DNA from: Pelagicoccus enzymogenes | GTDB lineage: Bacteria; Verrucomicrobiota; Verrucomicrobiia; Opitutales; Opitutaceae | Length of the DNA stretch: 64,000 nucleotides | NCBI RefSeq assembly: GCF_014803405.1 | Contig: NZ_JACYFG010000013.1 | Coordinates: 124,001 to 188,000, forward strand | Reading direction: 5' to 3' | In this document: piece by piece, positions 17,393-26,041 of the stretch | How positions within the stretch are numbered: position 1 is the first letter of the stretch | Layout of the letters: each line of letters opens with the position of its first letter | The notes under the pieces: model-generated | Database searches by the model: none | What the model was told of the DNA's origin: nothing | The model's input: the letters and a program-made list of their open reading frames with translations, nothing else | Made by a program: the position numbers and the translations under genes

Positions 17393-19487
17393 TCTTTTCA
17401 TAATCACTCTCTTTTCCGTGGAAGACAAACCCTTCTCCCTTTTCGTAAGTCAAAACGGATACATGCCGCTCTCTCGCGGAAAACGTCCCTTCCCAGGCGA
17501 GCAGTGGCTCCTCGCCACCTCGAGTTACTTCCACCCGCACTTGGCGCTGGCCCGGTACCACAGGCAAACGCCATTGCCCCATCGCAGGACCGTCGCTCGA
17601 TACGCCCTTCGCCGCAAAACGTCGCTGCCCCAAATCCTGTCCATCCAAGCTCAGCGTCACTAGCACATCCGCACGCTTGGGCTTAACTGCAGAGCGTCCT
17701 CGCATGTGGACAGGCAACTTTTCTTGCTCCTCCTCCGACAAGACTTCCACTTCCTCGTAGGCTCCAAACGCCTTGAACGAAAAAACGAACTCCGGCTCCG
17801 GCGAAGCGGGATTCGTCACCCGCAGATGGCTCGGTCCCACGGCTGCCGCAAGTATCCCAAGCATCAATACGATCAAGGCTAGGGCGCCCGCAAGGAAAGA
17901 AGGCCTAAGCCTTCCTGCGGCTGCCTCCGAACCGCCTCGAAACGCAGTAGCAGCTCCAACAACTCTTTCCGTATCGCCGGAAGTGTAGTCCAATACCTTC
18001 CAGCGGCCACCTTCACCAGCGCGCTTCGGCCGAAACTCGGGACTGCGACGTTGCTCCAGACGATCCTCCACCCACTGGCCTCCGTCGCGGGAGGCGCTCT
18101 CCGCTCGGCCGTCGCGCAAGACCAGCACTCCTTTGCTTCCTCGCTTCAGCAGTTGTTCCACCAGCGAGGAGCGAACCCAAGAAGCGGTCGGCACCACAAA
18201 AACCTCATAGCCCGCAAGGCGTTCTTCCCAAATCCGCTTCCGGTACTGGGCAATTCCGCCATCTACTTCGCCCGCCACGAACGCAATCCAATCGCCTCCT
18301 CCGCTCTCTCTCGCAAGGGCCACGGTATTCAAAATTCGCTTCTCCTCGCTCAAGGTGCTGAACCACTGCAAGCCCACCCCAGCCGAATCGCAGGAACCGT
18401 TGCAAACGCCGCAGCCCACGCAGCGGGCCGGATCCACCCAGGCGACGGACGGAAAGTTTTTCCCGTCGGTACGCGGGATCAAAGTGATCGCGTCATAGGG
18501 ACAGTCCTGGGAGCACTGCGAACAGGAATGGCAGCGCGACTCCTCCACCACGGCTTGGTAGCTCTCTTTCTTCCTCCGCTTGCCAAACAGCCACGGAACC
18601 AAAGCCCCTAGACCGATCGCTCCTCCAATCGTGACCCAAAGTCCCGCGCTCTGCAATCGCAGGCTCAACGCCAAGGGCGCCATGTACCAAGCGTCCACCG
18701 TAAAGGCCTCCGCCTTTTCCGCCATCGCGGCCGCGCTGTCCAAGGGAGCTGGATACACGATAGCCGCAACAATCAGCCCAATCGTCAGGCTCAGCCCCAG
18801 CGGCCATTGCGGCAGTAACATCACCCGACTCAGCCGCAACAAATGAACCACCAGCCCGATCGCTATTCCTAGGGGAAGCAGCATATGCAGAAAAAATACC
18901 ACGAAGAACAGCAAGCTCGGCACCAAGGCATCCGCAAGGAACGAACGTCCCAAGGGCTCGCCAAAAATCGGCAAGGCATCGAGGAAGCGCATCGATTCCA
19001 CCGCGACCTGCTGGGCGGGTTGATCCCAGACCAACCAATAGCCCGTCCAGCCGATGAACCAAACCAGAGCCATCAAGCCAATTCCACTCACCCATGCGAG
19101 CCACCGTTCGCCAAAGAACTTACCCGCCACGAACATCCGAAACGCGTGCACGAAAAGCAGCAGCATCATCATGTCCGAGCTGTAGCGATGCACGCCCCGC
19201 ACCACTCCGCCAAGCGTGCGACCCTCAATGTCCTTGAGCGACGGATACGCGAACTGCACGCTGGGCGAGTACCAGATAAACATCAGCACCCCACTAGCCA
19301 CAGCAACCAGCAAGCAAAAGTTGATAGCCCGCCCGCTTTGAGCCAAGGGGTTCAACTCTATTGGCAGCCACCGCCCCAAGAAACCATCCAACCAAGCCCA
19401 AGCCGCATCGACTTTCGACAAAATCCCCTGTCCACGCGCCCCCGCCTGCGGTTTCTCACTCACTATTTGTTCAGCTATCTTAGCCAT
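17382..19487 (-). CDS. Cytochrome b / 2[4Fe-4S] / MvhD-like fusion protein
   Basis: 701 residues from ATG 19487. Residues about 30-300 are a cytochrome b/b6-like membrane domain with two His pairs spaced 14 apart (H100/H114 and H201/H215) for two b hemes. Then come two ferredoxin motifs (C319, C322, C325, C329; C356, C359, C362, C366), a stretch resembling the hydrogenase iron-sulfur (MvhD/FlpD) domain, another membrane helix (near 550) and a soluble C-terminal domain. The design suggests electron transfer between quinol or ferredoxin and the adjacent NO-reductase-like complex. The ATG at 19496 would precede the predicted +1 (19488), so 19487 is preferred. Confidence 0.82.
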   Translation of the reverse strand: MAKIAEQIVSEKPQAGARGQGILSKVDAAWAWLDGFLGRWLPIELNPLAQSGRAINFCLLVAVASGVLMFIWYSPSVQFAYPSLKDIEGRTLGGVVRGVHRYSSDMMMLLLFVHAFRMFVAGKFFGERWLAWVSGIGLMALVWFIGWTGYWLVWDQPAQQVAVESMRFLDALPIFGEPLGRSFLADALVPSLLFFVVFFLHMLLPLGIAIGLVVHLLRLSRVMLLPQWPLGLSLTIGLIVAAIVYPAPLDSAAAMAEKAEAFTVDAWYMAPLALSLRLQSAGLWVTIGGAIGLGALVPWLFGKRRKKESYQAVVEESRCHSCSQCSQDCPYDAITLIPRTDGKNFPSVAWVDPARCVGCGVCNGSCDSAGVGLQWFSTLSEEKRILNTVALARESGGGDWIAFVAGEVDGGIAQYRKRIWEERLAGYEVFVVPTASWVRSSLVEQLLKRGSKGVLVLRDGRAESASRDGGQWVEDRLEQRRSPEFRPKRAGEGGRWKVLDYTSGDTERVVGAATAFRGGSEAAAGRLRPSFLAGALALIVLMLGILAAAVGPSHLRVTNPASPEPEFVFSFKAFGAYEEVEVLSEEEQEKLPVHMRGRSAVKPKRADVLVTLSLDGQDLGQRRFAAKGVSSDGPAMGQWRLPVVPGQRQVRVEVTRGGEEPLLAWEGTFSARERHVSVLTYEKGEGFVFHGKESDYEKNDR

Positions 19488-19494
19488 CGAAGCC

Positions 19495-19536
19495 ATACTA
19501 GCCCTTTCACGCCTCCACTTCCTTGATGCTCGTCAA
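19495..19536 (-). promoter_or_regulatory. FNR-type promoter of the cytochrome b fusion gene
   Basis: TTGATGCTCGTCAA (19523-19536, centre 19529.5) with TAGTAT (19500-19495, minus) at -12 to -7 predicts transcription from 19488, one nt before the chosen ATG at 19487. The cytochrome gene therefore probably has its own leaderless transcript besides read-through from the SCO gene. Confidence 0.75.
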
Positions 19537-19564
19537 GAGCAGCAGCAAACAAGCGAACGCTATC

Positions 19565-20509
19565 CTACTCGTTCGCCAAATCCAGCACCGCCTCGCTCAG
19601 CCATGCTTTGGTGCGTTCGTCCAAGGCGAGCCGGTAGGCGATCTTGCCGCCACGGTCCAGAAAGAGAAACAAGCTCGCATGGTTGACCACTCCAGTCTGC
19701 GGATCAACCGCTCGGGAGAAGCCAAAGCGTTGCAGCAAACGATCCATCATGCCGGGATCTCCGTTGAGATAGCGAAACTGGGGATAGGAAAAGCCGTATC
19801 CTTCCGCCACACGCCCCATCAAACTGCTCGTATCGTATTCGGGGTTCAACGACAAGGCAACCACCTGGACTTGGTCCTTCAAGCTATCCGGCAGCGCGTC
19901 CAGCACGCCCTTGGTCTGCATTAGGATATCCGGACAGGTTTCAGAGCACATCGCGTACACGCCAGTGAGCAAGACCACCTTGCCTTTCGCCTGATCCAAG
20001 CTGAAGGAATTCCCACGATGGTCCACCAAGACGAAATCCGGTGGCGAGAGACTCACCCGAATTCGACTCCCCGGAAAGGGTAGAGCTTCCGAGTCCGCCG
20101 GGTCCGGACGTCCCACTAAAAACAAGCCCGCAATCACCAAAGCTCCGATTCCCACCCCCGAAGCGATGGACCAACGGTCTAGGCGAGAAAGCCGACGGTG
20201 ACGTAATCCCGCCAGCCCTTTCCTCCACAGGAAAGCCGCAATCACTCCGATGAAAAGCGGTTCTATCAACATAACCACCACCGATGCGTACTCCATCCCC
20301 CCCGTTCGCGGGTCGTAGCTGAAGCACCAACGCTTGAACTCCTCGGCGAACCCGCCCCACCAAGCCGTGGACTCAGCAGGCGCGAAAACGATCGCCAACA
20401 AAAACAACTCGTAGACCACCGTGGCGGTCATCAGAAACAGAGGAAACCCTGTATCTGTAAAGAACCTACGCGTGGTCAGGCTTTGGCTTCCAATCGCAAG
20501 TGTCGTCAT
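19565..20509 (-). CDS. Membrane-anchored SCO1/SenC protein
   Basis: 314 residues. Three predicted membrane helices (about 22-45, 76-93, 112-135) precede a SCO domain with CSETC as copper motif and a late His in VVNHASLFLFLD. This would supply copper to the CuA centre of the neighbouring subunit II. The start codon lies only 6 nt beyond the T tract of a strong terminator (20516-20547), so expression depends on read-through of the NO-reductase operon transcript. It ends 78 nt before the cytochrome b fusion gene. Confidence 0.88.
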   Translation of the reverse strand: MTTLAIGSQSLTTRRFFTDTGFPLFLMTATVVYELFLLAIVFAPAESTAWWGGFAEEFKRWCFSYDPRTGGMEYASVVVMLIEPLFIGVIAAFLWRKGLAGLRHRRLSRLDRWSIASGVGIGALVIAGLFLVGRPDPADSEALPFPGSRIRVSLSPPDFVLVDHRGNSFSLDQAKGKVVLLTGVYAMCSETCPDILMQTKGVLDALPDSLKDQVQVVALSLNPEYDTSSLMGRVAEGYGFSYPQFRYLNGDPGMMDRLLQRFGFSRAVDPQTGVVNHASLFLFLDRGGKIAYRLALDERTKAWLSEAVLDLANE

Positions 20510-20515
20510 AGTCAG

Positions 20516-20549
20516 AAAAAAAAGGCCCGCCCGAAAACGAGCGGGCCCA
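20516..20549 (-). terminator. Intrinsic terminator after the NO-reductase-like catalytic gene
   Basis: On the minus strand GGCCCGC (20547-20541) pairs with GCGGGCC (20530-20524), followed directly by eight T (20523-20516). It is 27 nt past the catalytic-subunit stop and just ahead of the SCO start codon. Confidence 0.9.
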
Positions 20550-20575
20550 AGAAGTTTCGATATTGTTTTGCGGTC

Positions 20576-22258
20576 TTACTGCACGGGCCAAACGTCGGCC
20601 AAGGCTTTCCAGTTCGCGAAATAGTAAACTGCGAAACACATCAGGAAAACTGCCGTCAGAGCGATCGTGCCCTTCATACCCCAATGGGCGTCAACCTTGC
20701 TCTCGTCCGCTCCGGGCAAAGCCACTGCGGTTCCCCAATCGTAGATAGGACGTCCCGCATTTTTCTTGCCGAACAACAAGGTCCCGACGCAAAGCAGCAC
20801 GAAAATCAGCAACGCCAAGACCGCGATGATTGCACCCACGCCCATGATCCCGAGGAAAAGGTGCGAGGAAGCCCCATACACGCCTGCTGGCTCGATGTCG
20901 TAGTCGCGACGCGGGACGCCCAAGGAACCGGCAAAGGACATGCCCAATGAGACCATCAGAATTCCTCCGCCAAACAGCCACGGCTGGATACGGGCCCAGC
21001 CTTTCCCAATAAAGTCGCGTTGGAAGATCAGCGGGATCACATAGTAGGTCAGTCCCATGAAGGCGAGCGATGTGCCTCCTACCACTGTTGCGTGGAAATG
21101 CCCTGTGATGCGCAGGGTATTGTGGGCAATAATGTTGATCTGCTGAGTGCCAAGGGTCACGCCGGTGATCCCTCCGATGAATCCGAAGATTACCACCGAC
21201 AGTACTGCCGCCGAGAACGCGGGATTGCGCCAGGGCAGTTTCGTCACCCAACCGAACAAGCCTTTGGTATACCCCTTGTAGCGCATGGCCATCTCGACGG
21301 AAGCAGGCACGGTAAATCCGTGTATCATCGATGCCAATACAGCCAAGTACATAGCATAGGACGTATTCCAGATCTTCCAGGTAGCTCCCACCGCCGGGTC
21401 CACCAGCAAGTGGTGGGCGGAGGCAAGATTGATGAACAGGATGTAAAGCACAAAGGCGCCGCGACACACCGTTTCGTTGATAGGCTTAGCCCCTGTCGCC
21501 AAGTAGCCGACCAAGTACCAAATGGCCACCATGGCGCAGACGTTCACCTGCTGGGATTGGTGCCCCAGTCCCCACCAGATGGTACGGTACCACATGGGGT
21601 CTGGCTCAGGAGTCCAACCCATGGCAAACGTGAAGGTCGGGATCATCACGATCGCCCCATGAAGCAGCGTCACCACTGCAATGATCGCAGCAGCGGTCGC
21701 TCCAAAGGTCACCAACGGCACGGAACCTTCGTAGGTCCTATCGCGTTTCGCCACATACAAGGTAGCGAAGAAGTTAAATACGCCGATCAAGGTACCCACC
21801 GCGACTAGGATAATTCCAAGATAAAAGGCCGGGTGAGCCAGCAAGGGAAGATAGCTCGTCATCAAGACGTCCGCTTTTCCCTTGAGAATGATGTAGTCGA
21901 CCATCACCGCTCCGACCAGCATCATGATAAAGCCGACCCACGCGACCTTGCGAGAGAACAGCTTCGCCTTCAGCGGTACAGTACAAGCAAAGTACAAGAC
22001 CGCTACCTCGAAAAAGAGGATCCAAAAGATCAGCATGTTCAGGCCATGGAAGGTCAGGATCCGGTAAAACCAGTCGACGGGCAACAAGTGAATCGTCTGC
22101 CAGCGTGTCAAGGCCAGCAAGATCGCCGCCACGCCCCCGAGCAATAGAAAGACCACCGCGCACACCGCGCTGAGCTTGATAAACAGTTGCGCCGTCAGAC
22201 AGACCGGCAAGCCAGTCGTATCGCAAGTGCGCGTTTCAGATGTAGAATTCGTAGCCAT
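20576..22258 (-). CDS. Heme-copper NO reductase-like catalytic subunit (eNOR-type candidate)
   Basis: 560 residues, 12+ membrane helices, from ATG 22258, which has AAGGAGA 10 nt upstream (a TTG at 22267 is too near that site). All six HCO metal ligands are present: H71 (low-spin heme), H233 and H282/H283 (CuB), H387 and H389 (hemes). In oxygen reductases a Tyr four residues after the helix VI His is cross-linked to it; here that position is Q237 (GHQSQQ), so O2 reduction is unlikely and NO reduction is favoured. With a CuA subunit II this fits the eNOR group described in the HCO literature rather than cNOR or qNOR. It would convert NO to N2O. Confidence 0.82.
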   Translation of the reverse strand: MATNSTSETRTCDTTGLPVCLTAQLFIKLSAVCAVVFLLLGGVAAILLALTRWQTIHLLPVDWFYRILTFHGLNMLIFWILFFEVAVLYFACTVPLKAKLFSRKVAWVGFIMMLVGAVMVDYIILKGKADVLMTSYLPLLAHPAFYLGIILVAVGTLIGVFNFFATLYVAKRDRTYEGSVPLVTFGATAAAIIAVVTLLHGAIVMIPTFTFAMGWTPEPDPMWYRTIWWGLGHQSQQVNVCAMVAIWYLVGYLATGAKPINETVCRGAFVLYILFINLASAHHLLVDPAVGATWKIWNTSYAMYLAVLASMIHGFTVPASVEMAMRYKGYTKGLFGWVTKLPWRNPAFSAAVLSVVIFGFIGGITGVTLGTQQINIIAHNTLRITGHFHATVVGGTSLAFMGLTYYVIPLIFQRDFIGKGWARIQPWLFGGGILMVSLGMSFAGSLGVPRRDYDIEPAGVYGASSHLFLGIMGVGAIIAVLALLIFVLLCVGTLLFGKKNAGRPIYDWGTAVALPGADESKVDAHWGMKGTIALTAVFLMCFAVYYFANWKALADVWPVQ

Positions 22259-22289
22259 CGTATTCAATTCTCCTTACAGTTTCGCTCCC

Positions 22290-22814
22290 TCATTCCACAA
22301 ATATCTTGCCGATCATCTTGTCGTGACCGATCCCGCAAAACTCGTTGCACACGATCGTGAACTCGCCGGTCGAAGTCGGCGTAATTGTCAGCACATGGTC
22401 GTAGCCCGGCAGCACCTGGAAATTCATGTTCAAGGGCTGCAAGGAAAAGCCGTGATTCAAATCGAGCGCCGACAGGTGCAAGCGATAGGTCTCGCCTTTG
22501 CGCAGTTTCAGAGCCGGATACCAGCTCCACATCCGCGCCGCCAAGTAAGCTTCGCCGCCCGGAGGTGGCTCCACGATCGGGATACCATTCCAATCCCCGA
22601 CCGTACCGGACTCCACGAACGTCGTGGTTCGCTCCATAAACGCCGCCGGCTCCACCGAGTAGGCTTCGCCGCGACTGTTCTGTTTTCCACGAAAATGCCA
22701 GTACGGCATCATCACGCTCATCACCATGCACCAGACTAATGCCAGTCCGATCCACAGCTTCTCCGCGCCTTCCGGCGCCTTGTACCAACCTTTTTCCGGA
22801 ACTGTAAGGCTCAT
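22290..22814 (-). CDS. CuA-containing HCO subunit II
   Basis: 174 residues. One N-terminal membrane helix (about 20-38) and a periplasmic cupredoxin domain with an intact CuA site: H121, C156, E158, C160, H164, M167 (CNEFCGIGHDKM). It receives electrons from cytochrome c or azurin for the catalytic subunit encoded next. The size matches short subunits II of ba3-like enzymes. A strong Shine-Dalgarno (AGGAGGT, 6 nt before the ATG) precedes it, stronger than at most genes here. Confidence 0.93.
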   Translation of the reverse strand: MSLTVPEKGWYKAPEGAEKLWIGLALVWCMVMSVMMPYWHFRGKQNSRGEAYSVEPAAFMERTTTFVESGTVGDWNGIPIVEPPPGGEAYLAARMWSWYPALKLRKGETYRLHLSALDLNHGFSLQPLNMNFQVLPGYDHVLTITPTSTGEFTIVCNEFCGIGHDKMIGKIFVE

Positions 22815-22830
22815 TGCATCACCTCCTGGC

Positions 22831-22977
22831 TCACGGTAGTTGAGCTGGCTTTACCAGCAGGATTTCAATCCAACCCCAAACGGTATAGGATAGAAACGGA
22901 ATAACAACTCCAAGCACGAGCAGTAGCCACGGGTTGTCCATTAGCCGCTTCAGGAACGGTTCTTTTTTTGTGCTCAT
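22831..22977 (-). CDS. Small single-helix membrane subunit
   Basis: 48 residues from ATG 22977, overlapping the stop of the upstream gene by ATGA. A charged N-terminus (KKEPFLKRLMDNP) precedes one hydrophobic helix (about 17-40) with WLLLVLGVVIPFLSYTVWGW. Small one-helix subunits adjoin subunit II in B-type heme-copper oxidases (subunit IIa), and its position just before the CuA subunit gene fits that role. Confidence 0.75.
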   Translation of the reverse strand: MSTKKEPFLKRLMDNPWLLLVLGVVIPFLSYTVWGWIEILLVKPAQLP

Positions 22978-24434
22978 AATTCTGATACGGGATTTATTGA
23001 GGAAATTCTGTTTTGGCCGGACCGTCCGAACCACCAGGCGTAAATTTCTCGTAGGACCAACGCCAAAAACCACAGGCCTGCCACCATCGCCACGATTCCG
23101 CCAAGTCCCATGGTCCAGAGTCCCACGTACTCTCCGAGTGAACGCACGTGTTGCTCGGAGGCGTAAGCTTTCCGTCCCAGCCCATAGACGCCTCCAATTC
23201 CAAACCCGATGGCAAAGACGCTCTGCCCGACGGCGAAGAGGATCAACTGCCGCCTAGCGCTTTTCCAAATCTTGTCGGCGGAGTTATCCCCTCTGCGAGC
23301 CAAAGTAACGATCAGGAAAGCTGCTGTCATGAACGCCACGGTCACTCCACCAAGCGAAGCATGGTAATGGGCTGGCACCAGCGTATTCGATCCGCGTATA
23401 CAGAGGCCTAGGCAGACTCCGAGGAGCGATAGCGATACGCTTGCTATGAATCCAGCCCGCAGAGCCTTAGCCGCAGGGGACTTTATTTCACTGCGATGTT
23501 TCCAAAGGTGCCGCGATCCGATCGCTACCAAAGTCAACATTACCGGAAAGATGCCCCAGCGCATCAGCTGCGTGGCGCCCGCATGGTAAAGAGTGTCCAT
23601 GGTGCCTCGATAAGTTAGCAGAGGCAGCGAAAAGTGAGGAACCGCTAAAATCGAAAATAGGACGGTAACGCCTTTAAGACTCAATGGAGCCTGCCCCGTC
23701 GCCTTTTCCAATACCCATAGCCAAACCGCCATCATGGCCGCTGCATTCGCCACCTGCAGCACATGCCCTGCCCCCCAGATGCTGAATTCGTAAAAGGTGG
23801 TCGTGTCCACTCCCTTCGGCATGCCTGACACCGCAGAAACCCATGTAACCGCCGCCGCGGTCACGAGCAGGGCAGATGCTTGCAGCCCGATGCGAGCCGA
23901 CCGCGTCATCGGTCCCTCGGCATCTTTTCCTGATCGGCTGAGCTCCAAGCCGAAGCAAAACAGCACTCCTACGAAGAAGGCTGCCAAACCGCCTAGGAAA
24001 AGGGGATGGTCGATCACGGGTATGTAGTTGGAAAGCACCGGCTCGGCTCCTTTTGCCAAACCACCGGCAATCATACCCGCTACGCCCAGCGACGCCACGT
24101 AGAAGCCGATCCGCCCAAGGATTCCGCTATCGCGGCGAAACCGCAACGCCAGCAGGCTCGCGATGAACCCATAAAACCACACGGAAAGCGAAAGGTCCAC
24201 GTGCACGACTAGGCAACGCTTGAAGAACAAGGGATCCGCTATCCAGTTTGATATAAACGGTAGTCTCCCTACCACTACAGCCAAGGACAGCAATCCCGCC
24301 AGCACGAGGCTCCCAACCGCTAAGCTGCTCCACCGCCTCGCGTCCGCGTTCACGCAACCGCAGTCAGCCTGAACCATGGCTTCAGCTTTCAATTCGACGG
24401 ATGCAGGGACGGAATCGGCGCGCAACGAACTCAT
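22974..24434 (-). CDS. Degenerate heme-copper oxidase-like membrane subunit
   Basis: 486 residues, about 12 helices. It aligns by eye with subunit I: HVDLSLSVWFYGF (H78) matches the low-spin heme helix, WGAGHVLQVAN (H224) the helix VI region, and PAHYHASLGGVTVAFM the helix X His pair. The adjacent His pair of the CuB site (HH in helix VII) is missing, so a full CuB centre cannot form. It may be a heme-carrying electron-transfer or structural subunit. The N-terminus has an unusual DCGC motif. First gene of the operon; the predicted +1 (24437) lies 3 nt before the ATG. Confidence 0.78.
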   Translation of the reverse strand: MSSLRADSVPASVELKAEAMVQADCGCVNADARRWSSLAVGSLVLAGLLSLAVVVGRLPFISNWIADPLFFKRCLVVHVDLSLSVWFYGFIASLLALRFRRDSGILGRIGFYVASLGVAGMIAGGLAKGAEPVLSNYIPVIDHPLFLGGLAAFFVGVLFCFGLELSRSGKDAEGPMTRSARIGLQASALLVTAAAVTWVSAVSGMPKGVDTTTFYEFSIWGAGHVLQVANAAAMMAVWLWVLEKATGQAPLSLKGVTVLFSILAVPHFSLPLLTYRGTMDTLYHAGATQLMRWGIFPVMLTLVAIGSRHLWKHRSEIKSPAAKALRAGFIASVSLSLLGVCLGLCIRGSNTLVPAHYHASLGGVTVAFMTAAFLIVTLARRGDNSADKIWKSARRQLILFAVGQSVFAIGFGIGGVYGLGRKAYASEQHVRSLGEYVGLWTMGLGGIVAMVAGLWFLALVLREIYAWWFGRSGQNRISSINPVSEL

Positions 24435-24443
24435 AACGGCGGA

Positions 24444-24559
24444 ACTTTACACGCGTCCGGGATCGAGTTCCTTGATCTTTGTCAAAGAAACCGCTCGAAA
24501 CCTGGCTCGCTCTTAACTTGATGTACATCAAAGCAAACCAGGCCGACCTAGCCTACAAT
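24444..24559. promoter_or_regulatory. Divergent NO-reductase/ctaB promoters with two FNR-type boxes
   Basis: TTGATCTTTGTCAA (24472-24485) with TAAAGT (24449-24444, minus) serves the HCO operon starting at 24434. TTGATGTACATCAA (24518-24531), a perfect palindrome, with TACAAT (24554-24559) serves ctaB; its predicted +1 (24566) is the A of the ctaB ATG. The boxes are 46 bp centre to centre, so both promoters can be bound at once. Confidence 0.85.
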
Positions 24560-24565
24560 GGATCC

Positions 24566-25477
24566 ATGAAGCCCGACTACGTTCAACAAGCCGTTGCTCC
24601 GCTAGCGAAACGCTCCGCCGCCGAAGCGACGGCAACGGCACGCGCCCTTTTCGCGTTAACCAAACCGCGCCTCGCCTTTTTCACAATACTCACCGCCATC
24701 GCCACCTATGTTGCCACCGCCGATGGACATGGACTGCTGCACGCCTGCGTCACTCTCTTCGGCGTAAGCTGCTCCGCAGGCGGAGCCTTGTCGCTCAATC
24801 AGTGGCTCGAGCGCAAACTCGACGCCCGCATGGAACGCACTTGCCAACGTCCGCTGCCAGCCCGCCAGGTCAGCCCCCGCTCAGCTCTATTGTTCAGCGC
24901 CAGCTTGTCATTCATCGGTATCCTAACTTTGGGCACGATGGTTTCGCCCATTTCCGCCTTCCTAGCCCTCACCACTATTCTGGTCTACGGTTTCGTATAC
25001 ACGCCCCTCAAACGGCGCACTCGCTGGGCCACCGAGATCGGCGCCCTCTCAGGAGCCTTGCCGCCCCTGATCGGCACTGCTGCCACAGGCAATCCCACGG
25101 CGCCCATCGGAACTTCACTGTTCTTGATCATACTCATCTGGCAAATGCCGCACTTCTACGCCATCGGTTGGCGCTACCGGGCTGACTACCGCAACGCCGG
25201 CTTCCGGCTGCTTTCCACCCGCGACTACGACGGCCGCAAAACTGCCCGCTGGACCCTTGGCTATTCGTTAGCCCTGCTCGCTCTCCCTATCGTGCTCTAT
25301 GGATTCGGGCTAGCCGCTCTGCCGCTGCTCATCGCCGCCACCTTGGCTGGCAGCGACCTCACCCTCGCCGCCTTCCGTTTCTGTCGTAGCAAAAGCGAGC
25401 AGAGCTCAAAGCGGCTCTTCTTCGCTACCATTCGCTACCTTCCCATCGCCCTGACGGGAGCTTGCATTCCGTATTGA
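24566..25477 (+). CDS. ctaB: Heme O synthase (protoheme IX farnesyltransferase)
   Basis: 303 residues, UbiA-type prenyltransferase with about nine helices. The first Asp-rich motif is NQWLERKLDARMERTCQRPL and the second region includes YTPLKRRTRWATEIGALSGALPP; WQMPHFYAIGWRYRADY is also typical. It adds a farnesyl group to heme B, giving heme O, an intermediate to heme A. Its place beside an HCO-type NO reductase under an FNR-type box suggests that the NO reductase uses an O- or A-type heme. The ATG chosen coincides with the predicted +1. Confidence 0.93.
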   Translation: MKPDYVQQAVAPLAKRSAAEATATARALFALTKPRLAFFTILTAIATYVATADGHGLLHACVTLFGVSCSAGGALSLNQWLERKLDARMERTCQRPLPARQVSPRSALLFSASLSFIGILTLGTMVSPISAFLALTTILVYGFVYTPLKRRTRWATEIGALSGALPPLIGTAATGNPTAPIGTSLFLIILIWQMPHFYAIGWRYRADYRNAGFRLLSTRDYDGRKTARWTLGYSLALLALPIVLYGFGLAALPLLIAATLAGSDLTLAAFRFCRSKSEQSSKRLFFATIRYLPIALTGACIPY

Positions 25478-25505
25478 GGCGAAGGCATAATCCGCCTCCC
25501 GAAAG

Positions 25506-25535
25506 TATAACTTGCCGAACAGGACATTCTCATCC
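25506..25535 (+). promoter_or_regulatory. rrf2 promoter with GGAY-N6-RTCC operator
   Basis: GGACATTCTCATCC at 25522-25535 (reads GGATGAGAATGTCC on the other strand) follows a -10-like TATAAC (25506-25511) and sits 13 nt before the Rrf2 ATG. The same motif occurs before nnrS and ric, which points to autoregulation by this Rrf2 protein. Confidence 0.55.
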
Positions 25536-25548
25536 ACTTACTTCAACT

Positions 25549-26019
25549 ATGAAAGTGATTTCCGATACTGCCGAGTATGCGCTCAGAGCCGTCGTCTGGC
25601 TGGTGCAGACTCCCGACGAATCCCAAACGACCCGGCAGATAGCGGAAGGCACTCGCACCCCTCTCGACTACCAGTCAAAAGTGCTCCAACTGCTCGCCAA
25701 GTCCGGCATCACCAAGAGCCAGCGCGGCACCGGCGGTGGCATTCGTCTCAACGTCTCCCCTGACGGGCTCACCGTCTTGGATGTCATCAACGCAGTCGAT
25801 CCGATCCAACGCATTCACTCCTGCCCCCTCGGGCTCAAGGAGCACGGCACCTGCCTTTGCCCCATGCATCGCGGCCTCAACGACGCGGTCAAAACCGTCG
25901 AAGCCGCCTTCAAAAACACCTTGGTAGCAGACTTGCTCAAAACGCGCTCCAAATCAGTTCCCCTCGGAATCGACCTTCCCCTCCGCGCCCCTCGCAAGCC
26001 GAAGCAGGCTACCGCTTAA
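25549..26019 (+). CDS. Rrf2 family regulator, NsrR-like candidate
   Basis: 156 residues from ATG 25549. HTH around TTRQIAEGTRTPLDYQSKVL (27-46) and a Gly-rich wing RGTGGGIRLN. Three cysteines (C92, C102, C104) lie where NsrR and IscR bind an iron-sulfur cluster, so NO sensing is likely. Its promoter contains the GGAY-N6-RTCC motif shared with nnrS and ric, two classic NsrR target families, making this the better NsrR candidate of the two Rrf2 proteins. A basic tail (RAPRKPKQ) ends the protein. Confidence 0.87.
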   Translation: MKVISDTAEYALRAVVWLVQTPDESQTTRQIAEGTRTPLDYQSKVLQLLAKSGITKSQRGTGGGIRLNVSPDGLTVLDVINAVDPIQRIHSCPLGLKEHGTCLCPMHRGLNDAVKTVEAAFKNTLVADLLKTRSKSVPLGIDLPLRAPRKPKQATA

Positions 26020-26041
26020 ATTCCGGCAAACAGCCCCCACT

